Positions 1-9,300 of a stretch of 41,655 nt of DNA are shown here, one piece after another. Below the pieces are notes generated by a model. The model was not told the origin of the DNA. It did no database searches and saw nothing but the letters and a program-made list of their open reading frames with translations. Source of the DNA: Fusobacterium sp. FSA-380-WT-3A (GTDB lineage Bacteria; Fusobacteriota; Fusobacteriia; Fusobacteriales; Fusobacteriaceae); the NCBI RefSeq assembly GCF_012843705.1, contig NZ_JABAFQ010000016.1:1-41655 (forward strand), in the 5' to 3' direction. Positions within the stretch are counted from its first letter, which is position 1, and the number at the start of each line of letters is the position of its first letter. Made by a program: the position numbers and the translations under genes.

Positions 1-78
1 TATTTTTGTCTATTTTCATATAAAAAATTAAAAAATTTTTATATAAAATCAATTTATAATTTCCTTAGAAATAAAAAT

Positions 79-94
79 TGTTGCAACAGCAACA
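79..94. promoter_or_regulatory. 16-bp palindromic operator candidate (Crp/FNR-type)
   Basis: The half sites TGTTGC and GCAACA flank AACA and are perfect inverted repeats. The centre (86.5) lies about 41.5 bases upstream of the start point expected from the TATAAT at 116-121, which is the classic class II activator position of Crp/FNR proteins. It precedes a ferredoxin-like gene of a type often controlled by HcpR in anaerobes. The symmetry and spacing are seen directly; the identity of the regulator is inferred. Confidence 0.55.
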
Positions 95-115
95 TATTTT
101 TTAAAATTTTTATAT

Positions 116-121
116 TATAAT
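116..121 (+). promoter_or_regulatory. -10 element of the ferredoxin gene promoter
   Basis: A perfect TATAAT lies 32 bases before the start codon. There is no convincing -35 hexamer 16-18 bases upstream, which fits an activator-dependent promoter using the palindrome at 79-94. Bases 1-78 contain no gene that I can recognise. Confidence 0.5.
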
Positions 122-153
122 TATAGTGTAAAATATATTTAGGGAGGAAAAAT

Positions 154-903
154 ATGATTCGTAAAATAATAAAAATAGATGAAAATAAATGTGATGGTTG
201 TGGAGCTTGTGTCAATGCTTGTCATGAAGGAGCTATTGGTTTAGTAAATGGAAAAGCTAAACTTTTAAGAGATGATTATTGTGATGGATTAGGAGATTGT
301 TTACCATCTTGTCATACAGGAGCTATAACTTTTGAAGAAAGAGAGGCTCTTCCATATGATGAGGCTGCTGTTTTATCAAATATGGCTAAGAAAAATTCAA
401 ATAATTGTTCTAATGGTGGGTGTCCTGGAAGTCAAAGTAAAGTTATAAATCATCATATAGGTTGTCCTGGTTCAAATTCTAAAAAAATAGAAATAGAAAC
501 TGATAACAATCAAAATTTTGAAGAGGGAGTTTTAAAAAGCAAATTACAACAATGGCCTGTTCAAATAAAATTAGTACCTATTAATGCTCCTTATTTTGAA
601 AATTCCAATCTTCTTATAGCTGCTGATTGTACAGCCTTTGCTTATGGAAATTTTCATAATGAATTTATTAAAAATCGTATAACTTTAATTGGTTGTCCAA
701 AATTAGATTCTGGAGATTATGAAGAAAAATTAACTGCTATAATAAAAAATAATAATATAAAATCTTTAACAGTTGTTAGAATGGAAGTTCCTTGTTGTGG
801 TGGTATTGAAAGAGCTGCTGTAAATGCTTTAAAAAATAGTGGTAAATTTATTCCTTGGCAAGTTATTACAATTTCTATTGACGGAAAAAAATTAGATATT
901 TAA
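154..903 (+). CDS. Ferredoxin-like 4Fe-4S protein with C-terminal CCGG domain (FrdX-like)
   Basis: A 249-residue iron-sulfur protein, presumably a cytoplasmic electron carrier. Residues 1-60 form a bacterial ferredoxin fold. The first cluster has C13, C16, C19 and C23. The second has C43, C49 and C53 but Leu at 46 where the middle cysteine is expected. Two CPGS motifs follow (C90, C104). The C-terminal domain carries C159, C181 and a CCGG motif (C214, C215). Proteins of this layout are commonly found with hybrid cluster protein (hcp) in anaerobes and have been called FrdX. No hcp is visible here, so the link to nitrosative or redox stress is inferred from the domain layout and the upstream palindrome. 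AGGGAGG at 141-147 supports the start. It is a single-gene unit ending at the hairpin at 919-950. The iron-sulfur assignment is firm; the physiological role is not. Confidence 0.8.
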   Translation: MIRKIIKIDENKCDGCGACVNACHEGAIGLVNGKAKLLRDDYCDGLGDCLPSCHTGAITFEEREALPYDEAAVLSNMAKKNSNNCSNGGCPGSQSKVINHHIGCPGSNSKKIEIETDNNQNFEEGVLKSKLQQWPVQIKLVPINAPYFENSNLLIAADCTAFAYGNFHNEFIKNRITLIGCPKLDSGDYEEKLTAIIKNNNIKSLTVVRMEVPCCGGIERAAVNALKNSGKFIPWQVITISIDGKKLDI

Positions 904-918
904 AAATATATAATAAAA

Positions 919-950
919 AAATCAGGATAGAATTTAATCTAACCTGATTT
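919..950. terminator. Bidirectional intrinsic terminator
   Basis: The stem is AAATCAGG/CCTGATTT, then an A-A mismatch, then TAGA/TCTA, with a 6-base loop. A T-rich tract follows on both strands. It separates the convergent ferredoxin gene and pfkA. Confidence 0.85.
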
Positions 951-959
951 TTATTTTTA

Positions 960-1925
960 TTATCTAGAAAATATATCAGCAATACGATATAAATCTAAAA
1001 TATTATTTCTTTTTGTTCCTTCCCAAGCATAAGAAATAGGATGAGTAACTACATCTCCACGTTCAACTCCAACCATTATTCCACCTTCTCCAGCTTCTAA
1101 TAGTTCAACAGCTTTTACAGCCATTTGAGTAGCTAACATTCTATCTCTTCCACTAGGAGTTCCTCCTCTTTGGATATGACCTAAAATAACTGTTCTTACT
1201 TCTGTTGTAACTTTTTCTTTTAGTTCTTTTTCTACATCAAATATATTTCCTACACCTTCAGCTACAAGAACTATATCATGTAATCTTCCAGTATTTCTTC
1301 TTTGTTTTATTTGGAAAGCAAGCATTTCAATAGAATTTTCTACTTCTGGTATTAAGATTCCATCTCCTCCACCACAAATACAAGAATGAACAGCTAAATC
1401 TCCAGCTCTTCTTCCCATAACTTCTACAAGAATTGTTCTTTCATGAGAAGTGGCTGTATCTCTTAATTTAGAAATAGCATCTAATATTGTATTTAAACAA
1501 GTATCAAATCCTATAGTATAATCAGTTCCAATAATATCATTATCTATTGTTCCAGGAAGACCAACTACTTTTATTCCATGTTCTTTACTTAAAAGGTCAG
1601 CTCCTCTATATGAACCATCTCCACCTATTACTATAAGTCCTTCAATTCCTCTTCTTTTTAAATTTTCAGCTGCTATTGCTCTATATTTAGGGTCTTTAAA
1701 TTCTGGACATCTTGCAGTTAAAAGAGCTGTTCCTCCTTTTTCAATTATTCCAGATAGGAAACGTCCATCTATTAAAAAGATTTCATCCATTAACATTCCA
1801 TGATATCCTCTTCTTATACCATAAACTTCCATTCCTTTATATTGAGCCATTTTTACTGCAGCTCTAATAGCTGTATTCATACCAGGTGCATCTCCACCAC
1901 TTGTTAAGATAGCTATTCTTCTCAT
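960..1925 (-). CDS. pfkA: ATP-dependent 6-phosphofructokinase
   Basis: Phosphorylates fructose 6-phosphate to fructose 1,6-bisphosphate, the committing step of glycolysis. The 321-residue length is normal for the bacterial family. Visible motifs are SGGDAPG (9-15), GGDGS (101-105) and PGTIDND (124-130) with the catalytic aspartate D128, then MGRRAGD and GHIQRGG. Glycine follows the aspartate of GGDGS and precedes TIDND, which is the pattern of ATP-using rather than PPi-using enzymes. The start is supported by AGGGAGG just upstream. It lies 30 bases after accA in an accD-accA-pfkA unit, an order also known in Bacillus. It ends at the bidirectional terminator at 919-950. Identification is secure. 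Confidence 0.97.
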   Translation of the reverse strand: MRRIAILTSGGDAPGMNTAIRAAVKMAQYKGMEVYGIRRGYHGMLMDEIFLIDGRFLSGIIEKGGTALLTARCPEFKDPKYRAIAAENLKRRGIEGLIVIGGDGSYRGADLLSKEHGIKVVGLPGTIDNDIIGTDYTIGFDTCLNTILDAISKLRDTATSHERTILVEVMGRRAGDLAVHSCICGGGDGILIPEVENSIEMLAFQIKQRRNTGRLHDIVLVAEGVGNIFDVEKELKEKVTTEVRTVILGHIQRGGTPSGRDRMLATQMAVKAVELLEAGEGGIMVGVERGDVVTHPISYAWEGTKRNNILDLYRIADIFSR

Positions 1926-1955
1926 TATTAACCTCCCTAAAAAATTTATAATAAT

Positions 1956-2957
1956 TTAATTTTTTTCCTCATTATTTTCTACTTGAGATGTTTTCTCTGT
2001 AATTTCCTCATCTACTTCTTCTAAGAAGAAACCAATTTTTCTAAATTTATTATATCTATTTTTTAGTAAAGTATCTATATTTATTTTCTTTAATTCAGTA
2101 ATTGATGAGATAACAGCATTTTTTAGGTTAATTTGTGCGCATAAAATATCTCTATGAGCTCCACCTAAAGGTTCTGGAATTATATCATCTATAATTCCTA
2201 ATTTTTTTAAGTTTTGAGCTGATATTTTTAAGTTATTAGCTGCTTTTTCAGCTAAAGCTCCATTTTTAAATAATATAGCTGCACAACCTTCTGGAGAAAT
2301 TACTGAATAAATAGAGTGTTCTAACATGAAAACTTTATCAGCCACTGCTAGAGCTAAAGCTCCTCCACTTCCTCCTTCTCCAATAATAACAGAAATAATT
2401 GGAACTCTAAATCCCATCATTTTCATAAGATTTCTTGCTATAGCTTCACCTTGTCCTCTTTCTTCTGCTTCAATTCCTGGAAAAGCTCCAGCTGTATCTA
2501 CTAAAGTAAGAATTGGAATATTAAATCTTTGAGCTATTCTCATAAGTCTTAAAGCTTTTCTATAACCTTCTGGATTTGCCATTCCAAAGTTTCTACGAAT
2601 TTTTTCATTTATGTCTTTACCTTTTTGATGACCAATTACAACAAATTTTTGTCCTTCGATTTTACAAAGTCCTCCAACTATAGCAGGGTCATCTCCATAA
2701 AGTCTATCTCCATGTAATTCAACAAAATCTTCTGTTATCCCTCTAATATAGTCTAAAGTATTTGGTCTATTTGGGTGTCTTGCTATAGAAACTTTATCCC
2801 AATCTGTTAAATTTGAATAGACTTCTTTTATTTTATCTCTGTATAATTCTTTTTGTTTTTCAATTTCCTCTGTTAAATCTACTTCTTTATTTTTTGCAAA
2901 CTCTTCAAGTTCTTTTATTTTTGCCTCTATCTCTAAAAGTTCTTTTTCAAAATCCAC
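1956..2957 (-). CDS. accA: Acetyl-CoA carboxylase carboxyltransferase subunit alpha
   Basis: The alpha subunit of the carboxyltransferase that transfers CO2 from carboxybiotin to acetyl-CoA to make malonyl-CoA for fatty acid synthesis; it works as an alpha2-beta2 complex with AccD. The protein has 333 residues with a coiled N-terminal helix region (1-55). The crotonase-like core contains ELHGDRLYGDD, the FPGIEAEERGQGEAIA motif and GEGGSGGALALA, all hallmarks of AccA. The C-terminal tail is acidic and charged. The start codon is GTG, placed after GGAGGG. The gene follows accD by 16 bases, so the two subunits should be made together. The biotin carrier and biotin carboxylase genes are not in this window. 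Confidence 0.97.
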   Translation of the reverse strand: MDFEKELLEIEAKIKELEEFAKNKEVDLTEEIEKQKELYRDKIKEVYSNLTDWDKVSIARHPNRPNTLDYIRGITEDFVELHGDRLYGDDPAIVGGLCKIEGQKFVVIGHQKGKDINEKIRRNFGMANPEGYRKALRLMRIAQRFNIPILTLVDTAGAFPGIEAEERGQGEAIARNLMKMMGFRVPIISVIIGEGGSGGALALAVADKVFMLEHSIYSVISPEGCAAILFKNGALAEKAANNLKISAQNLKKLGIIDDIIPEPLGGAHRDILCAQINLKNAVISSITELKKINIDTLLKNRYNKFRKIGFFLEEVDEEITEKTSQVENNEEKN

Positions 2958-2973
2958 TTTTACCCTCCTAAAT

Positions 2974-3858
2974 CTAGACTAAGTTACTTAAAACTTTAGC
3001 TACAATATCTTTCATTTCTTCTCTTTTACTGATTATATCCAACATTCCATGTTGAAGTAAAAACTCACTTGTTTGGAATCCTTTAGGAAGTTTTTGTTTG
3101 ATAGTTTGTTCTATAACTCTTTGTCCAGCAAAACCAATTAAAGCTTTTGGTTCTGTTATTATTACATCACCTAACATAGCAAAAGAAGCTGTAACTCCTC
3201 CTGTTGTTGGATTTACTGGAATAGAAATATATGGAATTCCAGCTTTTTTTAGACGATGAACAGCAGCTGATGTTTTAGCCATTTGCATTAATGAAACAAT
3301 TCCCTCATACATTCTAGCTCCTCCTGAACTAGAAACAACTATAGCTGGAATTCTCATTTCTAAAGCTCTCTCTAAAGCTCTAGTAATCTTTTCTCCAACA
3401 ACAGAACCCATACTTCCACCTAAAAAATCAAAATCCATAACAGCAATACTTACTTTTATTCCTTTAATTTCTCCAATACCAGAAACAACAGCTTCATTCA
3501 TCCCTGTTTTTCCTTCAGCTTTTTCTACTTTCGATTTATAACCTTCAAACCCTAAAAAATCTTCTGTTTGTAAGTTTGCATCCTCTTCTACAAAAGTTCC
3601 ACCATCAATTAATAAGTTTATTCTTTCTCTGGCACTCATTCTATAATAATATCCACAACTAGGACATCTATAAAGATTTCTTCCTATATCTTTTTTAAGT
3701 ATTATCTCTCCACACTCGGGACATTTTTCCCAAAGTTCTGAAGCTTCTTCTGTAATACCACTTTTCTTTTTATCATTTTCAAGCATTTTACTTTCATCTA
3801 TTTCATCTTTTACTGTTAAAGTCGCATACTTTTTCTTTCTTAAAGAAAAAAATCTCAT
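2974..3858 (-). CDS. accD: Acetyl-CoA carboxylase carboxyltransferase subunit beta
   Basis: The beta subunit of acetyl-CoA carboxyltransferase, partner of the downstream AccA. The 294-residue protein carries the expected N-terminal four-cysteine zinc ribbon, C46-x2-C49 and C65-x2-C68. A crotonase-like domain follows with the VVSSSGGARMYEG stretch and the NPTTGGVTASFA motif. The first 45 residues are a charged leader before the zinc ribbon. A strong GGAGGAGA ribosome site lies just upstream of the ATG. It is the first gene of accD-accA-pfkA, probably transcribed from the promoter at 3924-3952. I see no known fatty-acid regulator site in the leader. Confidence 0.97.
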   Translation of the reverse strand: MRFFSLRKKKYATLTVKDEIDESKMLENDKKKSGITEEASELWEKCPECGEIILKKDIGRNLYRCPSCGYYYRMSARERINLLIDGGTFVEEDANLQTEDFLGFEGYKSKVEKAEGKTGMNEAVVSGIGEIKGIKVSIAVMDFDFLGGSMGSVVGEKITRALERALEMRIPAIVVSSSGGARMYEGIVSLMQMAKTSAAVHRLKKAGIPYISIPVNPTTGGVTASFAMLGDVIITEPKALIGFAGQRVIEQTIKQKLPKGFQTSEFLLQHGMLDIISKREEMKDIVAKVLSNLV

Positions 3859-3923
3859 TTTCTCCTCCTTATATTCAATAAAAATAGTATTTTTTACAAA
3901 TAATTATAAAAGCCATTCTATTT

Positions 3924-3952
3924 ATTTTATAAAATTTTAAAAAAATTTTCAA
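3924..3952 (-). promoter_or_regulatory. Putative promoter of accD-accA-pfkA
   Basis: On the minus strand, TTGAAA and TAAAAT are separated by 17 bases, and the expected start point is about 60 bases before accD. The region is so AT-rich that chance matches are possible. Confidence 0.45.
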
Positions 3953-4045
3953 TAATTATTTGCATTAATCTTTGTTTTGATATAAAATGAATATAAAAAA
4001 TGAATAAACTTAAACCTTATAATTTAGATAAAAAATTTTACTTTT

Positions 4046-4075
4046 TTGTTTAAGAAAATATATAAAAAATATAAT
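4046..4075 (+). promoter_or_regulatory. Putative promoter of the lipoprotein pair
   Basis: A perfect TATAAT at 4070-4075 is preceded by TTGTTT with an 18-base spacer. It lies about 25 bases before the AGGAGG-preceded start at 4101. Confidence 0.45.
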
Positions 4076-4100
4076 ATTACATATGTTAGGAGGAATTAAA

Positions 4101-4718
4101 ATGAAAAAAACTATGTTTATTCTACTTGCAACTACCCTAATTGGATGTAGTGGATTACAAAATTTCTCTACAAATCCTAATAATTTATCTGTAATTTGTA
4201 AAGAAAAAATAGCTAATAATGTGGATATGTCTAGAGAGATTTATGGTATCGGAAAGGCTAAAATTTCATCATCAGGTCAATTTGTAGTTGAAGGAAAAGC
4301 TAGAGAAGCAGCTTTAAATCAAATAAAAGCTAAAATTTCAGCTGAAGTTGAAAAAAGTTTCCAACAACAAATGAATTTAGTAGACAATTATTCTAAGAGA
4401 ATTTATAACAATTCTATGAAAGAATTAAAAGATTATACTACTAATGTATTAGTTGGAAATGTTGTTGAAAAAGAATCTTTTGTAGCTGATGGATACTTAT
4501 ACATAATAGTGACAACTTCTTTAGAAGATATTTTTAGACAATCAAAATTCACTTTTATTGAATTTACTAGTGATTTAATAAAAAGATTAGAAGTTATAAA
4601 ATCTAATGTAACTAATATGGAATATGTTGCACCTCTAGAAACTTTAAATGTTACTCCAATAGAAAATGAAAAAGGAGAGGACACATTAAAATTAGATGAA
4701 GAACTTATCCTTAAATAA
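4101..4718 (+). CDS. LPP20-like lipoprotein
   Basis: A 205-residue predicted lipoprotein. The signal peptide begins MKKTMFILL and ends in the lipobox L13-I14-G15-C16, so the mature protein should be lipid-anchored in the envelope. The mature part contains GIGKAKISSSGQ followed by a long Ala/Lys/Glu-rich helical stretch (EGKAREAALNQIKAKIS), resembling the LPP20-type lipoprotein domain; that family link is tentative. The start at 4101 was chosen because AGGAGG at 4089-4094 sits at ideal spacing; an in-frame ATG six codons earlier (4083) overlaps that site. The next lipoprotein gene starts inside its last 23 bases, so the two are probably co-expressed. No function can be assigned. Confidence 0.8.
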   Translation: MKKTMFILLATTLIGCSGLQNFSTNPNNLSVICKEKIANNVDMSREIYGIGKAKISSSGQFVVEGKAREAALNQIKAKISAEVEKSFQQQMNLVDNYSKRIYNNSMKELKDYTTNVLVGNVVEKESFVADGYLYIIVTTSLEDIFRQSKFTFIEFTSDLIKRLEVIKSNVTNMEYVAPLETLNVTPIENEKGEDTLKLDEELILK

Positions 4719-5349
4719 TATAAAAAAATACTTTATCCTTTCACTTTTTCTTTTAACTGCTTGTACTAATACAGAAAAACTTTACAAGAATAATCAATAT
4801 AGAATTTCTACAGTAAATGAAAATGGAAATGGTTATGTATTAAATCTTTATTTTAATAAAACTAATATAAAAGATATTTTTAAAGTTTCTTCTAATAATA
4901 TAGATGGTGAATATAAAGAATTTTATCCTTCTGGAAAATTAAAATATTCAATAAATTATAAAAATGGAAATCAAGAAGGAATTGCTAAAAAATATTATGA
5001 AAATGGAAAGTTAGCTTTAGAGGGATTTTTTATAGATGATTTACCTAATGGTAAATTTACTTATTATTTTGATAATGGGAATATTTCTAAAATTGAAAAT
5101 TATCACAATGGATATTTAGATGGTGAATATATAGAATATTATGAAAATAATAAAATAAAAATAAAAGTTTCATATTCTGATGGTTATAAAATAGGTGATT
5201 ATTTTTCTTACTATGAAAATGGAAAGTTAAAAGAAACTGGAAAATATGTAGCAGGAAAAAGAAATGGAATATGGAAATATTATAATGAAAATGGAAAATT
5301 AATCTCTAAAAATGATTACGCTGATAAAGGTTATATTAGAATAGAATAA
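4696..5349 (+). CDS. Lipoprotein with YwqK/MORN-like repeats
   Basis: A 217-residue predicted lipoprotein with lipobox L20-T21-A22-C23 after a hydrophobic segment. From about residue 70 it is built of roughly 20-23-residue repeats of the type DGEY-x-EYYENGKLK, aromatic- and glycine-rich units of the MORN/YwqK-like class. Such repeats form extended beta-sheet solenoids. Databases sometimes label YwqK-like proteins as antitoxins; nothing here supports that, since no toxin gene is adjacent and the protein is exported. The start overlaps the previous gene by 23 bases, and the ribosome site GGAGAGG (4674-4680) is rather distant, so translational coupling is likely. An intrinsic terminator follows immediately. 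Function unknown. Confidence 0.8.
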   Translation: MKNLSLNNIKKYFILSLFLLTACTNTEKLYKNNQYRISTVNENGNGYVLNLYFNKTNIKDIFKVSSNNIDGEYKEFYPSGKLKYSINYKNGNQEGIAKKYYENGKLALEGFFIDDLPNGKFTYYFDNGNISKIENYHNGYLDGEYIEYYENNKIKIKVSYSDGYKIGDYFSYYENGKLKETGKYVAGKRNGIWKYYNENGKLISKNDYADKGYIRIE

Positions 5350-5356
5350 AAAAAAG

Positions 5357-5390
5357 AGGCTGTTGGATTTAAATAACAACAGCCTTTTTA
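5357..5390. terminator. Bidirectional intrinsic terminator
   Basis: The stem is AGGCTGTTG/CAACAGCCT with an 11-base loop. TTTTT follows on the plus strand and CTTTTTTT on the minus strand. It serves the lipoprotein pair and the convergent EamA gene at the end of the hpt-polC operon. Confidence 0.85.
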
Positions 5391-5440
5391 ATATACTTTT
5401 CTTAATTTCAAATAGAAATATTCTCTTTATTTATCAAGTT

Positions 5441-6346
5441 TTATTTTTGTGTTTTTCCTATTGCTATTATTGTAAATACTAAAATAATTGCACCTATAAA
5501 TTGTTGTCCTGTTAGTAATCTTCCATTAAAAATATAATCAAACACAACTGATGATATTGGAAAAGCTAATTCACAAATAGTAGCCACACTGGCATCTATA
5601 TATCTAAGTCCTCTATAATAAATCATAATTGCCATACTACCACTTGTAAGCATTATAGTTATAAAAATCAACCATTGAAATGAAGTTACTCTTGTAAAAT
5701 ATACTAAATCTCCTTTAAATAAAGTTATTATAAAGGTAATTATACTTGTAAAAAGAAATCTTGTATATAGTGCTGTCCTAAAAGAAGAATTAGTTAAAAT
5801 TCTCTTTCCAAAGGCAGTAGAACTTCCAAATGAAAAAGCAGCAAGTAAAGCCAATAAACTAGCTGATAATATATTTCCACTTCCACTTGAATGAGGTAAA
5901 GCAAATTCAAATGTCATTATATATCCACCAATCATAGCTAAAAATGTTAAAAAGAAAAAGTTCTTACTCAATTTTTCTTTTAAAATAATTCTAGCTAAAA
6001 TTAAAGCAAATATAGGTTGAGTTTTTTGTAATAAAGTTACAACTGTTAAGTGTTGAAAATTTACTAAAAATAGAGCCTTTACTATAGAAATTGTTCCTAA
6101 AGAACCTCCAAATAATCCTATACAAAAATAATAAAAAATATCTTTTTTAGGTAATTTTTTTATATTTTTTATTTCCTCTTTTCCAAAAAAACAACTCATA
6201 AAAAGAAAAGGGATAAAATGTAGAATAAAAACTACAAAGGGAACACTTAATTGATGTAATCTAGGAGTTAAAACAATTCCATCAAATCCCCAAAGAGAAG
6301 CAGCAAAACATACTAATCCCGCTCCTAAATATTTTTTGTTTTTCAC
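5441..6346 (-). CDS. EamA-family (DMT) membrane transporter
   Basis: A 301-residue integral membrane protein of the drug/metabolite transporter superfamily with about ten hydrophobic helices and the two-fold EamA repeat. The first repeat starts with FAASLWGFDGI; LGTISIVKALFLVNFQHLTVVTLLQKTQPIFALILA follows in the family position; the second repeat begins at SFGSSTAFGKRI. The substrate cannot be read from sequence; relatives export amino acids or metabolites. The start codon is GTG after AAGGAGAG. It is the last gene of the long minus-strand operon, 12 bases after polC, and has no obvious functional link to polC. Confidence 0.88.
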   Translation of the reverse strand: MKNKKYLGAGLVCFAASLWGFDGIVLTPRLHQLSVPFVVFILHFIPFLFMSCFFGKEEIKNIKKLPKKDIFYYFCIGLFGGSLGTISIVKALFLVNFQHLTVVTLLQKTQPIFALILARIILKEKLSKNFFFLTFLAMIGGYIMTFEFALPHSSGSGNILSASLLALLAAFSFGSSTAFGKRILTNSSFRTALYTRFLFTSIITFIITLFKGDLVYFTRVTSFQWLIFITIMLTSGSMAIMIYYRGLRYIDASVATICELAFPISSVVFDYIFNGRLLTGQQFIGAIILVFTIIAIGKTQK

Positions 6347-6358
6347 TTTTCTCTCCTT

Positions 6359-9300
6359 CTAAAATAGACTAATTTGATTTGTATCACTTAGATTTTTTAC
6401 TGCATTAAGAGTTTTTAATTTATCTAAAACAGTAGTTGACATTTTTGTTCTTCTTTTTAAATCTTCATAAGAAATAAATTTTTCAATATTTCTTTCAGCT
6501 ATAATATTTTCTACTACACTTGCTCCTAATCCAGATATTCCCATTAATGGAACTCTTATTTTTTCGTCTTCTATTGTAAATCTAAATCCTTCTGATTTAT
6601 ACAAATCAATTCCTAAAAATTCAAAACCTCTAGCATACATCTCTAAAACAATTTCACATATAGCCATCTGTGTTTTTTTCTTAACATCAAGCTTAGGTTC
6701 TTTATTAAGCTCTTGTAGTTTTGCTTTTGCTAATTCTTTGCTTCCCATCATTTCAAAATCAAAATCCTCCATCTTACGAGTAAGATAAGCTGCATAAAAA
6801 GCTAATGGATAATGAATTTTAAAATAAGCTATTCTCATGGCCATCATAACATAGGCTACAGCATGTCCTTTAGGGAACATATATTTTATTCTTTTACAAG
6901 ATTCTATATACCACTCTTTTACATTTTTTTCTTTCATCATATTTGAGAATTTTTCCCAATTCTCAGGCTCTTTAGATGGTTTTCCTTTTCTTACAAATTC
7001 CATTATTTTGAAAGCTGTAACTTTTTCCATTCCACTGTCTATTAAATAGTTCATAATGTCGTCTCTTACTGTAATAACTTCTGATAGAGTTGCTGTTCCC
7101 TCACGAATAAATTCTTGAGCATTATTAAGCCAAACATCTGTTCCATGAGAAAGTCCAGAAATTCTAACAAGTTCAGCAAAAGTTTTTGGTAAAGTATCTT
7201 CCAACATTTGTCTTACAAATCCTGTACCAAATTCTGGAACTCCATAAGTTCCTACAACAGAGCCAATCTCTTCAGGAGTAACTCCTAAAACTTCTGTTCC
7301 TGAAAATATTTTTAAAGTTTCAGGGTCAGCAATAGGAATATCATAAACATTTACTCCTGTATATTCTTGTAACATTTTTATAGTTGTCGGGTCATCATGC
7401 CCTAGTATATCTAATTTTACTAATTGTTCATCCATAACATGGTAATCAAAATGAGTAGTGATAGAATCATTTTGCATATCATTAGCTGGATGTTGTATTG
7501 GACAGAAATCAAAAACTTCTTTATATTTAGGAACTATAACCATCCCACCTGGATGTTGTCCTGTTGTCTTTTTAGCTCCCTCTACTTTTGAAGCTTTTCT
7601 AATAATTTCTGCTTTTGAAATATTCAAATGGTGGTCTTCATAATATTTTTTTACATAACCAATGGCGTTTTTATCAGCTAAAGTTGATATTGTTCCAGCC
7701 TTAAAGACATTAGATTTTCCAAATAATTCTTCACAATATCTGTGAATTTCTGATTGATATTCCCCTGAAAAGTTTAAGTCTATATCTGGAACTTTATCTC
7801 CATCAAATCCCATGAAAACTTCAAATGGTATTGAATGTCCATCTCTTTTTAAAGGTTTACCACATTTTGGACAATTTTTTTCTGGTAAGTCAACTCCAGC
7901 TCCCTCTTTTTCAATAAATTCTGAATATTTACAATTTGGGTCTGTACAAATATAATGAGGATATAGAGCATTAACCTCTGTAATTCCCATCATAAAAGCA
8001 ACTAATGAAGAACCAACTGAACCTCTTGACCCTACTAAATATCCATTATCCAAAGATTTTTTAACCAATTTTTGAGCTGATAAATATAAAACTGAAAATC
8101 CATGTCCTATAATAGCTTTTAACTCTCTTTCAAGACGAGCTGAAACTATTTCTGGAAGAGGGTCTCCATAAATTCTATAAGCTTTTTCATAAGTCATTTC
8201 TCTAACTATATTTTCTGCATTATCAAGCTCTGGTGGATAAAATCCATCTGGTATTGGTTGAACTTTTTCAATCTCATTAGAAATTTTATTTGTATTTGTA
8301 ATAACTATTTCATGAGCTATATCTTCTCCTAAATAAGAAAACTCTTTTAATAGCTCATCAGTAGTTCTGAAATAAAATCCATTATCAATAGTATATTGTC
8401 TTTCGTTAAATACATTTCCACTACCATATAATAAAATACTTCTTATATCTTTTTCTTCTCTTTCAAGATAATGAACATTAGAACTTCCTGTTACTAACTT
8501 ATTATGTCTTTTAGCTAAATCATAAAGATATTTATTCATTTCCTCAATAGCTTTGTATGACATAATTCTATTAGTTCCATCTTCTTCTATAAATTCATTA
8601 TAATTTTCTTTTGGAAGAAGCTCCACATAATCATAAAAATCAACTGCTTTCTCCATTTCTTTAAAATTATAATCAAGATAATTTATAGCAAGTTCTCCAT
8701 TATTCATAAAGTGAACTGTATTACATGCCCCAACAAATATTCCATCTCTATGGGCTAAAATTTCTGATTTCTTAACTCTTGGTTTTTTATTTCCAAAATT
8801 ATCTTTATGAGCAAAGGATACAAGTTTATAAATATTTTTTAATCCAGCTAAATTTTTAGCAAGAACAAGAATATTTATAGTATCTTGTTTTTGAATATTT
8901 ATAGGAAAAGCTCCATTTATTTCTGAAACTTTTTTTACTCCTTTTTCATAATATTTTTCTAAGAAAATTTTAAACATTCCAGCAGTTGCTTGTGAGTCAT
9001 CAACTGCTCTATGGTGACTTTCTAAAGCAACCCCTAATTTTTTTGTAAGATGACCTAATCCATAACCTTTTAATTCTGGAAATATATCTCTTGCCATCTG
9101 TAATGTATCTATAACACTAGGCTCATAATCAATTCCTAAAATTCTCTTACAATCTCTTCTTATAAAACTCATATCAAATTTAGCATTATGAGCTACCATT
9201 GTAGAATCTCCAACAAATTTCATAAATTCAGGTAAAACTACTTCTATTGAATCGGCACTTTCTAACATTCCATCAGTTATATTTGTTAAATTTTTAATTT

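Noticed and set aside
18..44. AT-only inverted repeat ATATAAAAA/TTTTTATAT near the left edge
   Set aside because: It contains no G-C pair and no T-run follows on either strand, so it does not look like a terminator. In DNA this AT-rich such repeats arise by chance.
4083..4100. Upstream in-frame ATG for the first lipoprotein
   Set aside because: It overlaps the AGGAGG ribosome site, and the resulting N-terminus MLGGIK would spoil the signal peptide; 4101 fits better.
4696..5349. Antitoxin of a toxin-antitoxin system (YwqK label)
   Set aside because: The protein has a signal peptide and lipobox and lies next to another lipoprotein, with no toxin gene nearby.
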